In this document: piece after piece, positions 35,042-43,626 of the stretch
Numbering within the stretch: position 1 is the stretch's first letter
How the letters are laid out: every line of letters starts with the position of its first letter
Source of the DNA: an uncultured Sphingobacteriales bacterium
GTDB lineage: Bacteria; Bacteroidota; Bacteroidia; Chitinophagales; Chitinophagaceae
Assembly (NCBI GenBank): GCA_937991535.1
Contig: CALKHN010000122.1
Location: 45,648 to 109,647, forward strand
Length of the DNA stretch: 64,000 bases
Direction: 5' to 3'
Program-made: the position numbers and the translations under genes
Notes under the pieces: generated by a model
What the model saw: the letters and a program-made list of their open reading frames with translations, nothing else
Database searches by the model: none
What the model was told of the DNA's origin: nothing

Positions 35042-36025
35042 ATGGTCTTATTGAAAGTATCCGGAATCCACAGGCAGAAAGGAAACGATGTTGTATTGTA
35101 TGATGTTGGTTTTACACAGCAACATTTACAAAAAATTGCTATTGCGGGTGCATCCGGTTCAGGCAAAAGCACTTTGCTTAAAATTATTGCAGGATTGATT
35201 CAGCCAGACGCAGGTGAGGTATTGTTTGAAAGCGAAAGGGTGAAGGGCCCTTATGAAAAATTAATACCGGGACATTCAGAAATCGCATACTTATCACAGC
35301 AGTTTGAATTGAACAATAACTATAGGGTAGAGGAAATACTGAGTTATGCAAACACATTATTGCCAGGGGAAGCTGAGATTTTATATGAAGTATGCAGGAT
35401 CAGCCACTTACTAAAAAGAAGAACGGATGAATTATCAGGCGGAGAGAGGCAACGAATTGCACTGTGCAGGTTACTTACCACTTCACCCAAACTTTTGTTG
35501 CTGGATGAACCGTTTTCAAATCTTGACCTGATTCATAAAAACATACTAAAGGCTGTTATCCGGGATATTGGTGAAAGATTGAATATTACATGTACGCTGG
35601 TTTCACATGATCCTGCCGATACACTTCCCTGGGCAGACGAAATTTTGATAATGAAAGATGGGAAAATTATTCAGAAAGGTTCATGTGCAGAGGTATACAA
35701 GAACCCTGTTACTGAATATGCAGCCGCTTTATTTGGGAAATACAACATTATCAGCCAACCCCTTGCAAAAACTCTTTTACAGGTAACCGCTGTAAAAGAA
35801 AATGAAAAAAATATATTCGTTCGTCCGGAAAATTTTAAAATAGTTGCAGACGGAGAACAGTCACTCAAAGGAAAGGTAAATGCTGTATATTTTTTCGGCA
35901 GTTATTATGAAATAGAAGTAATCCTTTCAGCAAATAAAATTATCGCAAGAGCCAGCGCCAGTCCTCCTTCTATTGGTGATTCGGTATATGTTTCTTTGAA
36001 TAATAAAACAATTTGGTATGTATGA
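35042..36025 (+). CDS. Orphan ABC transporter ATPase with C-terminal regulatory domain
   Basis: Cytoplasmic ATP-binding subunit of 327 residues. Walker A GASGSGKST is at residues 36-44, the ABC signature is LSGGERQRIALCR, and Walker B is LLLLDEPFSNLD, followed by the H-loop TLVSHDPADTL. After about residue 230 a ~95-residue extension with NIFVRPENFKIV and ASPPSIGDSVYVSL resembles the TOBE-like regulatory domain of importer ATPases of the PotA/MalK/FbpC group. No permease or binding-protein gene adjoins it, so its membrane partner is encoded elsewhere. The ATG at 35042 closely precedes the first strand of the fold. The gap upstream is the dispersed repeat. Confidence 0.88.
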   Translation: MVLLKVSGIHRQKGNDVVLYDVGFTQQHLQKIAIAGASGSGKSTLLKIIAGLIQPDAGEVLFESERVKGPYEKLIPGHSEIAYLSQQFELNNNYRVEEILSYANTLLPGEAEILYEVCRISHLLKRRTDELSGGERQRIALCRLLTTSPKLLLLDEPFSNLDLIHKNILKAVIRDIGERLNITCTLVSHDPADTLPWADEILIMKDGKIIQKGSCAEVYKNPVTEYAAALFGKYNIISQPLAKTLLQVTAVKENEKNIFVRPENFKIVADGEQSLKGKVNAVYFFGSYYEIEVILSANKIIARASASPPSIGDSVYVSLNNKTIWYV

Positions 36026-36056
36026 TCTTGTTGACGGCTTTCGCCAAAGTTTTACA

Positions 36057-37091
36057 TTACTTAAGTTGATAGGTTGAAGGAAATACGCCGTTCTTAAAAA
36101 GATTGTAGCCAAACATTGTTGGATTATAATCTCCAATTACATCCACATCGGCTTTTTCAGGTATTTTGCTTTCCAACCCAACACACCATAAAGAAGCATT
36201 GATGAGGAGCCTGCGCAGGTCTTCACTTTTAAGATCAATGGAAGCGCCCATGGTGGTTGCGAAAACCCGTCCTGTTGTTCCGTTTTCCCCCTTATAGCTT
36301 TTAGTCCAGGCAACCGGCATAACGGACTTTTTTAAATTCACACTGCTGTCGGGCGATAATCCGTGTGTTGACTGGCCATAAACAAGCACCTGTGCGTCTC
36401 CTGAAAGCTGCCTTACTGTATATACATCCGTAGGTCCCCATATATCAGCAACGCCATTGAGAATGGGATTTTTTTTATCTTGTATTATGCCGTTGATCAG
36501 CCCCCGTGTTCCTTCGCTTCCATGCTTGCCGTGGTGATTGATCCAGGTTTCTCCCAAAATCTTTCTGCCAAAGCCATCTTCCCAACCTTTTATCTTACTA
36601 TTAAAGGAATACTTTGCATATTGATTATTGGGATTCTTTTTATAGAAAAATGCATGCGTTGCGGTACGCAGTCCAATCACCGGTTTGCCTTTGCGGATGT
36701 ATTCGTCAATATATTTCATTTGCTCGTCCGGCAGTTCCCTGAACCTGGTGAAGATCACCATCAGGTCGGCGGTTTGCAAATTTTCGAGTCCTGGGATATT
36801 GTCAAGTGTCTCCACATTAATATGTCCTGTTTTTGGATCAACTGCAAACAATACCGTGCAGTTAAATCCATACTTCCGGGCAAGAATTTTCCCCAGCATG
36901 GGCAGTGCTTCTTCGGAGCGGTATTCTTCATCCCCGCTTATCAGTACAATATGTTTTCCTTTACCCGGACCTTCACCGCCGGCATAACTTACCCATTGTT
37001 TTTGTTGTTGTGCCAGTGTGCAGGAAGTGCAGAAAATAATTACTGCGAATATGCGGGAAATGCAGGAACTTAAAGAGAAGATATATTTCAT
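36057..37091 (-). CDS. Secreted ThuA-like domain protein
   Basis: 344-residue exported protein of the ThuA (trehalose-utilisation-like, class I glutamine-amidotransferase-like fold) family. An N-terminal signal sequence with SRIFAVIIFCTSCTLAQ may be a lipobox-type or Sec signal (Cys near residue 25). Family blocks include KHIVLISGDEEYRSEEALPML, DLMVIFTRFRELPDEQMKYI, KPVIGLRTATHAFFY, GETWINHHGKHG and RVFATTMGASIDL. ThuA proteins are tied to disaccharide and glycan metabolism in Bacteroidetes and Planctomycetes, with no firm reaction for most members. Convergent with the ABC ATPase gene (31-bp gap); nested hairpins at 37227-37289 lie upstream. Confidence 0.85.
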   Translation of the reverse strand: MKYIFSLSSCISRIFAVIIFCTSCTLAQQQKQWVSYAGGEGPGKGKHIVLISGDEEYRSEEALPMLGKILARKYGFNCTVLFAVDPKTGHINVETLDNIPGLENLQTADLMVIFTRFRELPDEQMKYIDEYIRKGKPVIGLRTATHAFFYKKNPNNQYAKYSFNSKIKGWEDGFGRKILGETWINHHGKHGSEGTRGLINGIIQDKKNPILNGVADIWGPTDVYTVRQLSGDAQVLVYGQSTHGLSPDSSVNLKKSVMPVAWTKSYKGENGTTGRVFATTMGASIDLKSEDLRRLLINASLWCVGLESKIPEKADVDVIGDYNPTMFGYNLFKNGVFPSTYQLK

Positions 37092-37226
37092 GCTATGAAT
37101 TTATAATGCTCCGCCAAATTACGGGTTTTTAATCAAATCATGCTGGTAGTTGTACCGGTGTTTTTAATGGCAAAAAAAGTAAGAATATTGGAAATAAAAT
37201 TCAACCGAAAATTAGGACTAATGATC

Positions 37227-37289
37227 ATTGCCAACAAAGCCTGAAGGATGTAAGTACTTCAGGCTTTATTATATTTTCACATTGGCAAT
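37227..37289. terminator. Nested hairpin between thuA-like and barrel genes
   Basis: Inner perfect 11-bp stem (37236-37246 with 37257-37267, 10-nt loop) ending in a T-run, enclosed by an outer 8-bp stem (37227-37234 with 37282-37289). Placed in the 291-bp gap between two minus-strand genes, downstream of the beta-barrel gene, so it probably ends that transcript. The rest of this gap shows no gene. Confidence 0.6.
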
Positions 37290-37382
37290 TCTTATTTACA
37301 CTCCTTTGCCGGATGACCGGCTTTTATATTCCAAAAAGAGAAGCAGCATACTGTAGCTGCATAAATAATGAATAGCAATGTG

Positions 37383-38474
37383 TTAAAACTGAATTGCCAA
37401 ACCAATATTCACCAGGTAATCCGCAAATGCGGCATCTCCTATGGCATAGGTTCCGGTTACTGCCGTGCGGATCTTATCCGGTACGCTTTGCGTGCGGTTG
37501 CGTACAACAGCAACAGGAGCAAAAGCATACAGCATACCCCCTTTAATGTGATATTGTAAGCCGGGTTCCAGGGAAATAATATATCCCGGTCTGCGAAAAC
37601 CGTTGCTGCCACCAATAGCATCTCGTACAGGAACACATTCATCACGAACACCGGCAGATAAGGTGAGCCTGTTGAAGTTAACGTTAATGCCTGCCCTAAG
37701 CATGTACTGATCGGGGACACTCATTACATCGCTCCGGTATAATATACTGCTCGCCGAGGTAGCTCCGCCCCGTGAAGTAGAAACACCATTCTGCTCCCGC
37801 GGATTAAAAAGATAATATACGTTTCCGTACAACCCGATTCTGTGATTGATATTATAATAGGCATTTAATTCTGTTGTAAATCCGGTTCCCCCATCACCCA
37901 ATTGTATTGATTGATCTACCGGGCCCAGCAACCTGGTACTATCGTTCTTAATGAAATAGTCCTGGTATTTATAATCGCCGGTTGGTAATTTAATGCCAAG
38001 CCCAACCTGCACATTGGCTTTGGCAACAGCAGGATTCAGCAACCATTTATAAACGGTTAGCCGGATATCTCCAATACCAAAAGAATGGGTTTTGTGTCTT
38101 CCATCGGCGCCTCCACCATTACCGCCATGTTCATACATGGATGAGCGGGCATTAGCGTTAACGGGAAGATTGAAACCCACTGACCACCCATTGTGCAATT
38201 TCCTGATGAGTGTGAGATCAAGACTATAGCTGTGGTTGATTACTTCCGTACCCTCTTTCACACGGTTCTCTTCTTCTTCGGATCCGCGGAAATGCCTGAA
38301 GGATTTGAAATACCGGTTATTGGCGTATAATTCCCAATTGGTTCTAACCGTATCGTGAGATCCATCCAACATACAAACGCCGCCTGTGCTGCGGACAGCT
38401 ACGCAGCCCTGCGAATGAACTTTCAATGAAACAAAAAATATAAAGGATGCCGCCAGTGCAACTATTTTTTTCAT
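37383..38474 (-). CDS. Outer-membrane beta-barrel protein, uncharacterised
   Basis: 363 residues with a signal peptide (IVALAASFIFFVSLKVHS) and a mature N-terminus QGCVAVRSTGGVCML rich in Cys. Strand-rich body with aromatic termini (WELYANNRYFKSFRHFRG, LGIKLPTGDYKY, LEPGLQYHIKGGMLYAF) and terminal Phe, the pattern of a barrel inserted by the Bam complex. It resembles the 'transporter/MetA-pathway' type of outer-membrane proteins, but I cannot assign the family firmly. The gene upstream in the same direction (38560-39117) encodes a small secreted protein, with an 85-bp gap; they may be cotranscribed. Function unknown. Confidence 0.65.
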   Translation of the reverse strand: MKKIVALAASFIFFVSLKVHSQGCVAVRSTGGVCMLDGSHDTVRTNWELYANNRYFKSFRHFRGSEEEENRVKEGTEVINHSYSLDLTLIRKLHNGWSVGFNLPVNANARSSMYEHGGNGGGADGRHKTHSFGIGDIRLTVYKWLLNPAVAKANVQVGLGIKLPTGDYKYQDYFIKNDSTRLLGPVDQSIQLGDGGTGFTTELNAYYNINHRIGLYGNVYYLFNPREQNGVSTSRGGATSASSILYRSDVMSVPDQYMLRAGINVNFNRLTLSAGVRDECVPVRDAIGGSNGFRRPGYIISLEPGLQYHIKGGMLYAFAPVAVVRNRTQSVPDKIRTAVTGTYAIGDAAFADYLVNIGLAIQF

Positions 38475-38559
38475 ACAAATAATTTAAGACGAATAAACAA
38501 AATGATGTTTAAAGAAACAGTAAACGGATGAGAACAAGACCTATTTGTTTTTTTCATCA

Positions 38560-39117
38560 TCAGCACTCTGGAGGCTGTTCGGGTTGAAGTATGTTGCCCG
38601 TGGAAAGGAAATAATATTTTGTATCACTACATTCAGCAGTAGGCGTCTCCAGCAATTTAATTGTCCAGTTGTTTTTTTCCTGTTGGTAATCGCTGAAGAA
38701 ATTTTTATGGACTGATGATTTACCCGGGTTGGTTGCTTTACCCGTTGGCGCCTGCTGCAAATCGTTTACGAGTGTAAAAAATTCTTCTTTTGCAGACTGT
38801 ATGCGTTGTTTTGCATTATCCGGAAGGCACAGTAACACCAGATCACCTTTTTCTATCTTTCTTTTTACATACTTATAATGGCTACCTCTGAACTCTATTT
38901 CACCATCGTATCGTTCATAATAATTCCAGTCATTATGGTAAGGAAGATTCAGTGGTATTCTCAATTCTATAAGTTGCGACTGGTCGTAATCATTGTTATC
39001 CAGCCTTACTTCTAATTGCAGGTCGGACTGGTATTGCAGGTAACCTGTTACCAACTGGTAACCATACCAATTGAAGCATAATAAAGCAGAGAGCAGTATA
39101 GCAGCAGCTTTTTTCAA
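38560..39117 (-). CDS. Small secreted protein of unknown function, TTG start
   Basis: 185-residue protein with an N-terminal hydrophobic signal (KKAAAILLSALLCFNWYGY). The only reasonable start is TTG, complementary to 39115-39117: the frame has an in-frame TAG a few codons upstream and no ATG before the mature region. The body is acidic and Tyr/Asn/Gln-rich (DGEIEFRGSHYKYVKRKIEKGD, LVNDLQQAPTG), ending with two prolines and a Cys. I do not recognise a family. It precedes the barrel gene at 37383 in the same direction. A periplasmic or surface role is inferred only from the signal sequence. Confidence 0.62.
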   Translation of the reverse strand: MKKAAAILLSALLCFNWYGYQLVTGYLQYQSDLQLEVRLDNNDYDQSQLIELRIPLNLPYHNDWNYYERYDGEIEFRGSHYKYVKRKIEKGDLVLLCLPDNAKQRIQSAKEEFFTLVNDLQQAPTGKATNPGKSSVHKNFFSDYQQEKNNWTIKLLETPTAECSDTKYYFLSTGNILQPEQPPEC

Positions 39118-39265
39118 TTTTACAGTAAAGCTTTGGTGCTACAAAATAAGGAAAATGGCAGGAATGATTCACTATTTCTATACTTTATTTTGCAGAAACA
39201 AAGTATACCTTCAGCAATTTCTTTTCAAAAGCGATTTTTTCCCCGGTAGTTTAATGGATTAAAGC

Positions 39266-39296
39266 AAAAAGCCATCCTTATGAGAGATGGCTTTTT
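39266..39296 (-). terminator. Terminator of the OmpA-family gene
   Basis: Perfect 11-bp stem (39266-39276 with 39286-39296), 9-nt loop, ending in a T5 run on the minus strand, 19 bp past the OmpA-family stop. Confidence 0.8.
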
Positions 39297-39314
39297 AAAA
39301 ACTGTAATAAATTA

Positions 39315-40178
39315 TTACTTGGATTCAAGCAGTTTAAAGAACTGATCTAATTGCGGAAGTACAACGATCCTTGTTCTGCGGTTGGCTGCTCTTCCTTCTG
39401 CTGTATTGTTATCAGCAACAGGAACATATTCACTGCGTCCGGCTGCAGTTAACTGGGCAGGAGCAATGCCATATTGTTTTTGGAGCACCCTTACTACTGA
39501 AGTAGCGCGTTTAACACTCAGATCCCAGTTGTCTAACAATACGCCCTTGCTGTATGAAAGATCATCGGTGTGACCTTCAACCATATATTCAAGATCCGGC
39601 TGGTTTTTCAGCACCTGGGCCACTTTTCCCAGTACTTCTTTCGCCTTCTCAGTGATGACATAGCTGCCGCTTCTGAATAGTAATTTGTCGGAAATATCAA
39701 TAAACACAACTCCTTTATCTACCTTAACATTGATATCCTGGTCGTCCAGGTTACCAATGGCGCCTTTCAGGTTCATTACCAGAGCCATATTCAGCGAATC
39801 TTTACGGGCCATAGCCGATTGCAGATCCTGAATATAAGCATCTTTTGCACCGATGTTATCGAGCGATTTCTTTATGCTTTCGGCCTGGGCACTGGAGATT
39901 ACAGAAAGATCTTCCAGTTGCTTTAACGTAGTAGTGTTGTTTTCTTTAAGGAATGCGAGTTGCTTGTTCAACGCCTCGATTTCGCTTTGGTAAGCTGCAT
40001 TTTTGCGGGCATTCTCTGCTTTATCGTCCTCGCAAATTTTAAAATCACCTTGTAGTTTGGTGTGGGCCTGATTCAGGGAATCTAATTGAGCCTGTGCCGC
40101 TTTAAATTTTTTACTGCTTACACAGGAAAATAGAAAAGCCGGAGCAAGGGCCAAGAGTAAAAAATACTTCAATTTCAT
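39315..40178 (-). CDS. OmpA-family lipoprotein with coiled coil
   Basis: 287-residue envelope protein. The N-terminus LKYFLLLALAPAFLFSCVSSKK is a lipoprotein signal with Cys at about residue 19. Residues 25-110 form a heptad-rich coiled coil (KFKAAQAQLDSLNQAHTKLQ, ALNKQLAFLKENNTTTLKQL). The C-terminal OmpA-like peptidoglycan-binding domain shows LLFRSGSYVITEKAKEVLGK, YMVEGHTDDLSYS, WDLSVKRATSVVRVLQ and GRSEYVPVADNNTAEGRAAN RR-type ending. The architecture (lipid anchor, rod, OmpA domain) tethers outer membrane and cell wall, and resembles the MotB-like group in Bacteroidetes. It is a stand-alone transcript, bounded by hairpins. Confidence 0.88.
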   Translation of the reverse strand: MKLKYFLLLALAPAFLFSCVSSKKFKAAQAQLDSLNQAHTKLQGDFKICEDDKAENARKNAAYQSEIEALNKQLAFLKENNTTTLKQLEDLSVISSAQAESIKKSLDNIGAKDAYIQDLQSAMARKDSLNMALVMNLKGAIGNLDDQDINVKVDKGVVFIDISDKLLFRSGSYVITEKAKEVLGKVAQVLKNQPDLEYMVEGHTDDLSYSKGVLLDNWDLSVKRATSVVRVLQKQYGIAPAQLTAAGRSEYVPVADNNTAEGRAANRRTRIVVLPQLDQFFKLLESK

Positions 40179-40279
40179 TTTGAATTGTTTTTTGAGATGT
40201 TATTGGTAAAGATATGTTATCAAAATGATTAAAATCGTTTCAAGGGTTGAAAATATCGCACAAAGCTATCATTTTTAAT

Positions 40280-40319
40280 AAAAAAGAGAAAGAATGTGCT
40301 AATATTCTTTCTCTTTTTT
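40280..40319 (-). terminator. Terminator of the 806-residue protein gene
   Basis: Perfect 16-bp AT-rich inverted repeat (40280-40295 with 40304-40319), 8-nt loop, T6 at the end, 27 bp after the stop on the minus strand. Confidence 0.8.
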
Positions 40320-40345
40320 GCTTTATCGCTTATATATTAAAGTAA

Positions 40346-42766
40346 TTATCCCCTTCTTGCCCTTGGCTCATTACTGCCAGATGATCTGCTGCTGCGATTA
40401 CCCTCGCTTCGTGGAAAAGAGTTATTATTAAAAGATCTTTCTACTCTTTGCGGTGCTGAAGAACGTGGCGCCGGGCTAACATTTCTGCGAACAGGCTGAG
40501 ATCTTTCACTGATTGTATTGGGTGCTCTTCTTTGTGAAGAACGTACGGCGGGTTGTTGCTGCGTTTGCGAACGAATTGTTCGCTGCCTGTTAACAGAAGA
40601 AGACGGCGACGTACTTGTATTGTCAATTCGTTCGGCCAGTTGCCTGTTAACGTTATCATTATAGGCATTGGTTCTGGCTGACGGACGTTGTGTGTTAACG
40701 CGGTCATTGTTGCCCGAAGCAGAACGTTCGGTAAAAGTTCTGGAAGGCCTTACTGCAGCCCTGTTGTTATCAACATTATTTCCCGAAATACGGCCGGATG
40801 CATTACGAGGTGACGTATAACCGGAGTTGTTATCTCTTATTACTGAAGGGCGCGAAGATGTATTTGCATTCCCGGATACATTCCTTTCGGAAGGTCTTGC
40901 ATTGTTAAAACTTCTTACCGGTGCAGACTGCCCGTTTTCATTGTATGACACGGCTCTGCGGTTATCTCTCGTAACCACATCTCTTCTATGATTATAAATA
41001 TTGTTGTTGTGATAAACATTTATGTTATTTACAATAACGGTATTTCTGCTCCAGTAATAGCTATCGCCGTAATACCCATGCCTGTATCCACCATAGTAAG
41101 GTGTCCAGCAATAAGAAGGACGGTATATGGATGGTCCCCACCATCCGCCCCAACCCCACGGGCTATAATTGCCTGCACTCATGTGAAACCATCCCATATT
41201 ATAATTAAATCCAAAACCCCACCCTGTCCACGGGTTGTAGTGCATATTGAAGCCCCATGTGTACGGACGGGCATAATAATAACTGCCGTACCATGGACGA
41301 TAATGATATCCTGTTCCATATACAACAGTAGGTCCGTAAATAAAGGTATTGAGGTAGCCGGGGGTATAACCCATATAAATATAATCCGGTGTTACATCAT
41401 ATATATATACATACTTCATGGCGTATACGGGGTAACGTGGCGGGATAAGCGAAACCGCATAAGGGCGGTCGGCACTTACTACCCATGGCCCGTTTGCACT
41501 GTAAGACTGGAACCATACGCCATTATCCACTGCATAATAAGTACCTCTCCATCGAATCACATAATCCGGCGTATTCACGGCATAAGCCATATCCGTGCCA
41601 TCAATATCATCAAATTGAGGGTTGCCATCATACCGTATATCGGCATTTGTATTTTTGCGGTCAACTTTAGCTGTTTGGGGTACTTGCGCATTCATTACTG
41701 CGTCTTTGGCCGCGAGCGTACCCGCCACGCTTGCCAGCACATTATCTTTTGGAGATCCTTCAGGTATTCTTGCAAAATCGGCAGGTAATTTATCTGAAGC
41801 AACGTAATTCCATTTACCGCTTAACGTTTGCGACTTGTACCACCTGCCCGAAAGCAGTACATAATATTGCTGACTGCTGACATCCATGAAAATATCGTTG
41901 TTGGAATTTTTTACATACAACAGGTTGGTTTGTTGTACCGGGGTAAAATTGGGCTCGCCATTAGATTGTAATAATTCAGCCGGCTCCGTACTTACTATAA
42001 TGTTTGAAATAGTGTAGTCGTTTTCTTCCTGCTGTACTTTATTGTCCTTATTAGCCTGTATGATTTCGGATTGAATCTTTTCGAGATTAGCCGGAACATT
42101 TGTTGTTATAGCATAAGGTCCTGTAGCCGATGGAGCGGCATACCAATGCTTACCACCGTACAGGTAAAATTTTTTATTGTTGTTTTTCACGATGATAAAC
42201 GGTGTATTGACTACCGTTTCTACTCCCCATTTGCTGTTTTGCTGTAACCTGGGTGCTCCATCTATTACAACAAGCAGTGAAGGTTTATCGGAGTACATAA
42301 TTTTTGGAGGATTATTATTCAGGTTGCCTGAAATTTTTTCCTGCTCTTTGTTGGTTTGCAAAGCATTATCTATATCACTTGCCGGAATGGAAAAATTTCG
42401 GTTTGACATTCCATTGGCAATGGATGTTTGCAGGGCTGCCAATTTATTTTCATCGGTTTCGTTAGGAAGTTTTATAGCATTCACCTCAACCGAGCGGATA
42501 ACTACCTGTTGGCCATTATCATTTGTTGAAGCCGTTAGCCAGATCATTCCGAATGCCGGTTCATCTTTTCCGTTTTCGGCAACGGAGATGGCTGCATTGG
42601 CTTCCAGTATTCCGTTTGAAAAGGATTCGGGCTGCCATTGATAAACCTTAATGAGGCTGCCCTCCGACCCGGTAATGGTTTTGGGCCACTCATTTTGAGC
42701 GATAGTGGCAACTGGTAATGCCAGTCCAAAAAGCAGGGCGGTTATCAGGGTGTAAAATGTTTTCAT
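40346..42766 (-). CDS. Large secreted Tyr/Gly/Asn-rich protein with WY-type repeats
   Basis: 806 residues with a signal peptide (MKTFYTLITALLFGLALPVATIAQ). The N-terminal ~200 residues are mixed alpha/beta. Three copies of a motif of the form (F/Y)Y-x5-G-x-W(Y/F)-x-S/A-x4-G-x-(W/Y) follow: KKFYLYGGKHWYAAPSATG, QQYYVLLSGRWYKSQTLSG and GTYYAVDNGVWFQSYSANG. Residues ~450-610 are extremely rich in Tyr, Gly and Trp with regular YxY patterns, and the last 200 are basic, disordered and Asn/Ser/Arg-rich. Similar proteins have been loosely labelled carbohydrate-binding in Bacteroidetes; no catalytic motif is visible. Likely periplasmic or surface-exposed; function unknown. Confidence 0.6.
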   Translation of the reverse strand: MKTFYTLITALLFGLALPVATIAQNEWPKTITGSEGSLIKVYQWQPESFSNGILEANAAISVAENGKDEPAFGMIWLTASTNDNGQQVVIRSVEVNAIKLPNETDENKLAALQTSIANGMSNRNFSIPASDIDNALQTNKEQEKISGNLNNNPPKIMYSDKPSLLVVIDGAPRLQQNSKWGVETVVNTPFIIVKNNNKKFYLYGGKHWYAAPSATGPYAITTNVPANLEKIQSEIIQANKDNKVQQEENDYTISNIIVSTEPAELLQSNGEPNFTPVQQTNLLYVKNSNNDIFMDVSSQQYYVLLSGRWYKSQTLSGKWNYVASDKLPADFARIPEGSPKDNVLASVAGTLAAKDAVMNAQVPQTAKVDRKNTNADIRYDGNPQFDDIDGTDMAYAVNTPDYVIRWRGTYYAVDNGVWFQSYSANGPWVVSADRPYAVSLIPPRYPVYAMKYVYIYDVTPDYIYMGYTPGYLNTFIYGPTVVYGTGYHYRPWYGSYYYARPYTWGFNMHYNPWTGWGFGFNYNMGWFHMSAGNYSPWGWGGWWGPSIYRPSYCWTPYYGGYRHGYYGDSYYWSRNTVIVNNINVYHNNNIYNHRRDVVTRDNRRAVSYNENGQSAPVRSFNNARPSERNVSGNANTSSRPSVIRDNNSGYTSPRNASGRISGNNVDNNRAAVRPSRTFTERSASGNNDRVNTQRPSARTNAYNDNVNRQLAERIDNTSTSPSSSVNRQRTIRSQTQQQPAVRSSQRRAPNTISERSQPVRRNVSPAPRSSAPQRVERSFNNNSFPRSEGNRSSRSSGSNEPRARRG

Positions 42767-43070
42767 ATTGCGAACATTTAATTGTGTGTAATTACGACTA
42801 AACTTATAACTGTTAGTTTAATTTAAAATTAGCGAATAGACTATTGCTTTTATAGTGTGTTTTGTTAATGTTTTGCCATACTGTAACGGCAGTATGCAGC
42901 TAACAGACAGCAATACTGCATAACGCGTTGCACGGGAAAATGTTACGTTTTAAGAGCCGGTTCGCATCACCGGCCGATCCATTCCTTAAAATCGCCCACA
43001 TTTTCCTGCGCTACTATAATATCTTCATCAACTCATAGCGCTACCTTTAGTTTTAATTTGCCTTTGGGAT
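42767..43070. other. Gap with no intact gene; possible coding remnant
   Basis: Mostly AT-rich sequence upstream of the 806-residue protein gene, where its promoter should lie, although no TAnnTTTG element was clear. Minus-strand 42967-43032 can be read as about 21 codons ending FKEWIGR and a stop, preceded directly by another in-frame stop. It looks like the decayed 3' end of some gene, possibly a LytTR-type regulator, but it is too short to identify. Confidence 0.3.
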
Positions 43071-43387
43071 ATGTTTTCGGAAGAACAGATGAAAAGGGGT
43101 AACAAAGGAAAAGTTTTGGCTGAACGGTCATCTTTTCCCTGCTGATGGGCGCCAATCCCGGTATGTTTCTTGCCGATACACCCGGTGACTGCCCGGCCGA
43201 TTGTGCCCAAAAAGCATATCTTGCATGGGCTGCAACTGCAGGCATTTTAGCAGGGATATGGACTTTCTGCGCCATTGCTATCCATAGCCTGTTTGAGCTC
43301 AAAAGCTGGCGGTTGATACTCATCAACGGATTTTACAGCGTGGTGGCGCTTACTTTAATGGGGGCGATAATTGGTGCATGGAGATGA
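43071..43387 (+). pseudogene. Broken DUF1761-family membrane protein gene
   Basis: Two reading frames together resemble one DUF1761 protein (small membrane protein, usually ~130-150 residues). Frame one, from 43071, reads MFSEEQMKRGN then loses resemblance and stops at 43143-43145. Frame two, open from 43124 to 43387, reads TVIFSLLMGANPGMF and later AIHSLFELKSWRLILING and VVALTLMGAIIGAWR, the family's C-terminal helices. The N-terminal helix is missing or shifted further upstream. A frameshift between about 43105 and 43125 explains the break. It could alternatively be a short expressed 80-residue protein from the ATG at 43145, but the upstream fragment argues for decay. Confidence 0.55.
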
Positions 43388-43394
43388 AGCGGCG

Positions 43395-43510
43395 GGCGGT
43401 GAGAGGAGAAAGAAGAGAAAAGTGAATTGTGAATAGTGAGTGGTGAGTGGTGAGTATTCCTTCGGATTCACGGCTTCGGGTTTAACACTGTGAATGTTTG
43501 CATCCATGGG
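43395..43510. repeat. gtgaatagtgag-type degenerate repeat
   Basis: Gap sequence of purine-rich words (gtgaatagtgagtggtgagtggtgag), then ttccttcggattcacggcttcggg, similar to ttccttcggatttcgaat behind leuS (58654-58670). The first part is the inverse of the attcactattcac words at 18225-18240 and 50500-50520. No coding potential. Confidence 0.55.
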
Positions 43511-43626
43511 TTATCTGCCTATCGTTAGTGTGTTTTAGCTGAAAGCTGAAGGCTGATAGCCCAGAGCTACAGAAGTGAAATCTCCCGTGAATTACAACAA
43601 TATATAAACTACTAAAACATTTTATC

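Noticed and set aside
34800..35103. Small plus-strand frames in the gap behind lysS
   Set aside because: They translate the AT-rich repeat, have no conserved content and overlap the ABC ATPase start out of frame.
40988..41788. 266-codon plus-strand frame rich in Ile/Val
   Set aside because: Antisense to the Tyr/Gly-rich region of the 806-residue protein; the biased composition is a mirror of tac/tat codons.
42967..43032. LytTR-type regulator C-terminus on the minus strand
   Set aside because: Only about 21 codons between two stops; resemblance is too weak to call a feature beyond a possible remnant.
43395..43510. CRISPR-like array in gtgaatagtgag repeats
   Set aside because: Words are 5-12 bp, degenerate and without regular spacing or unique spacers; no cas genes in the window.
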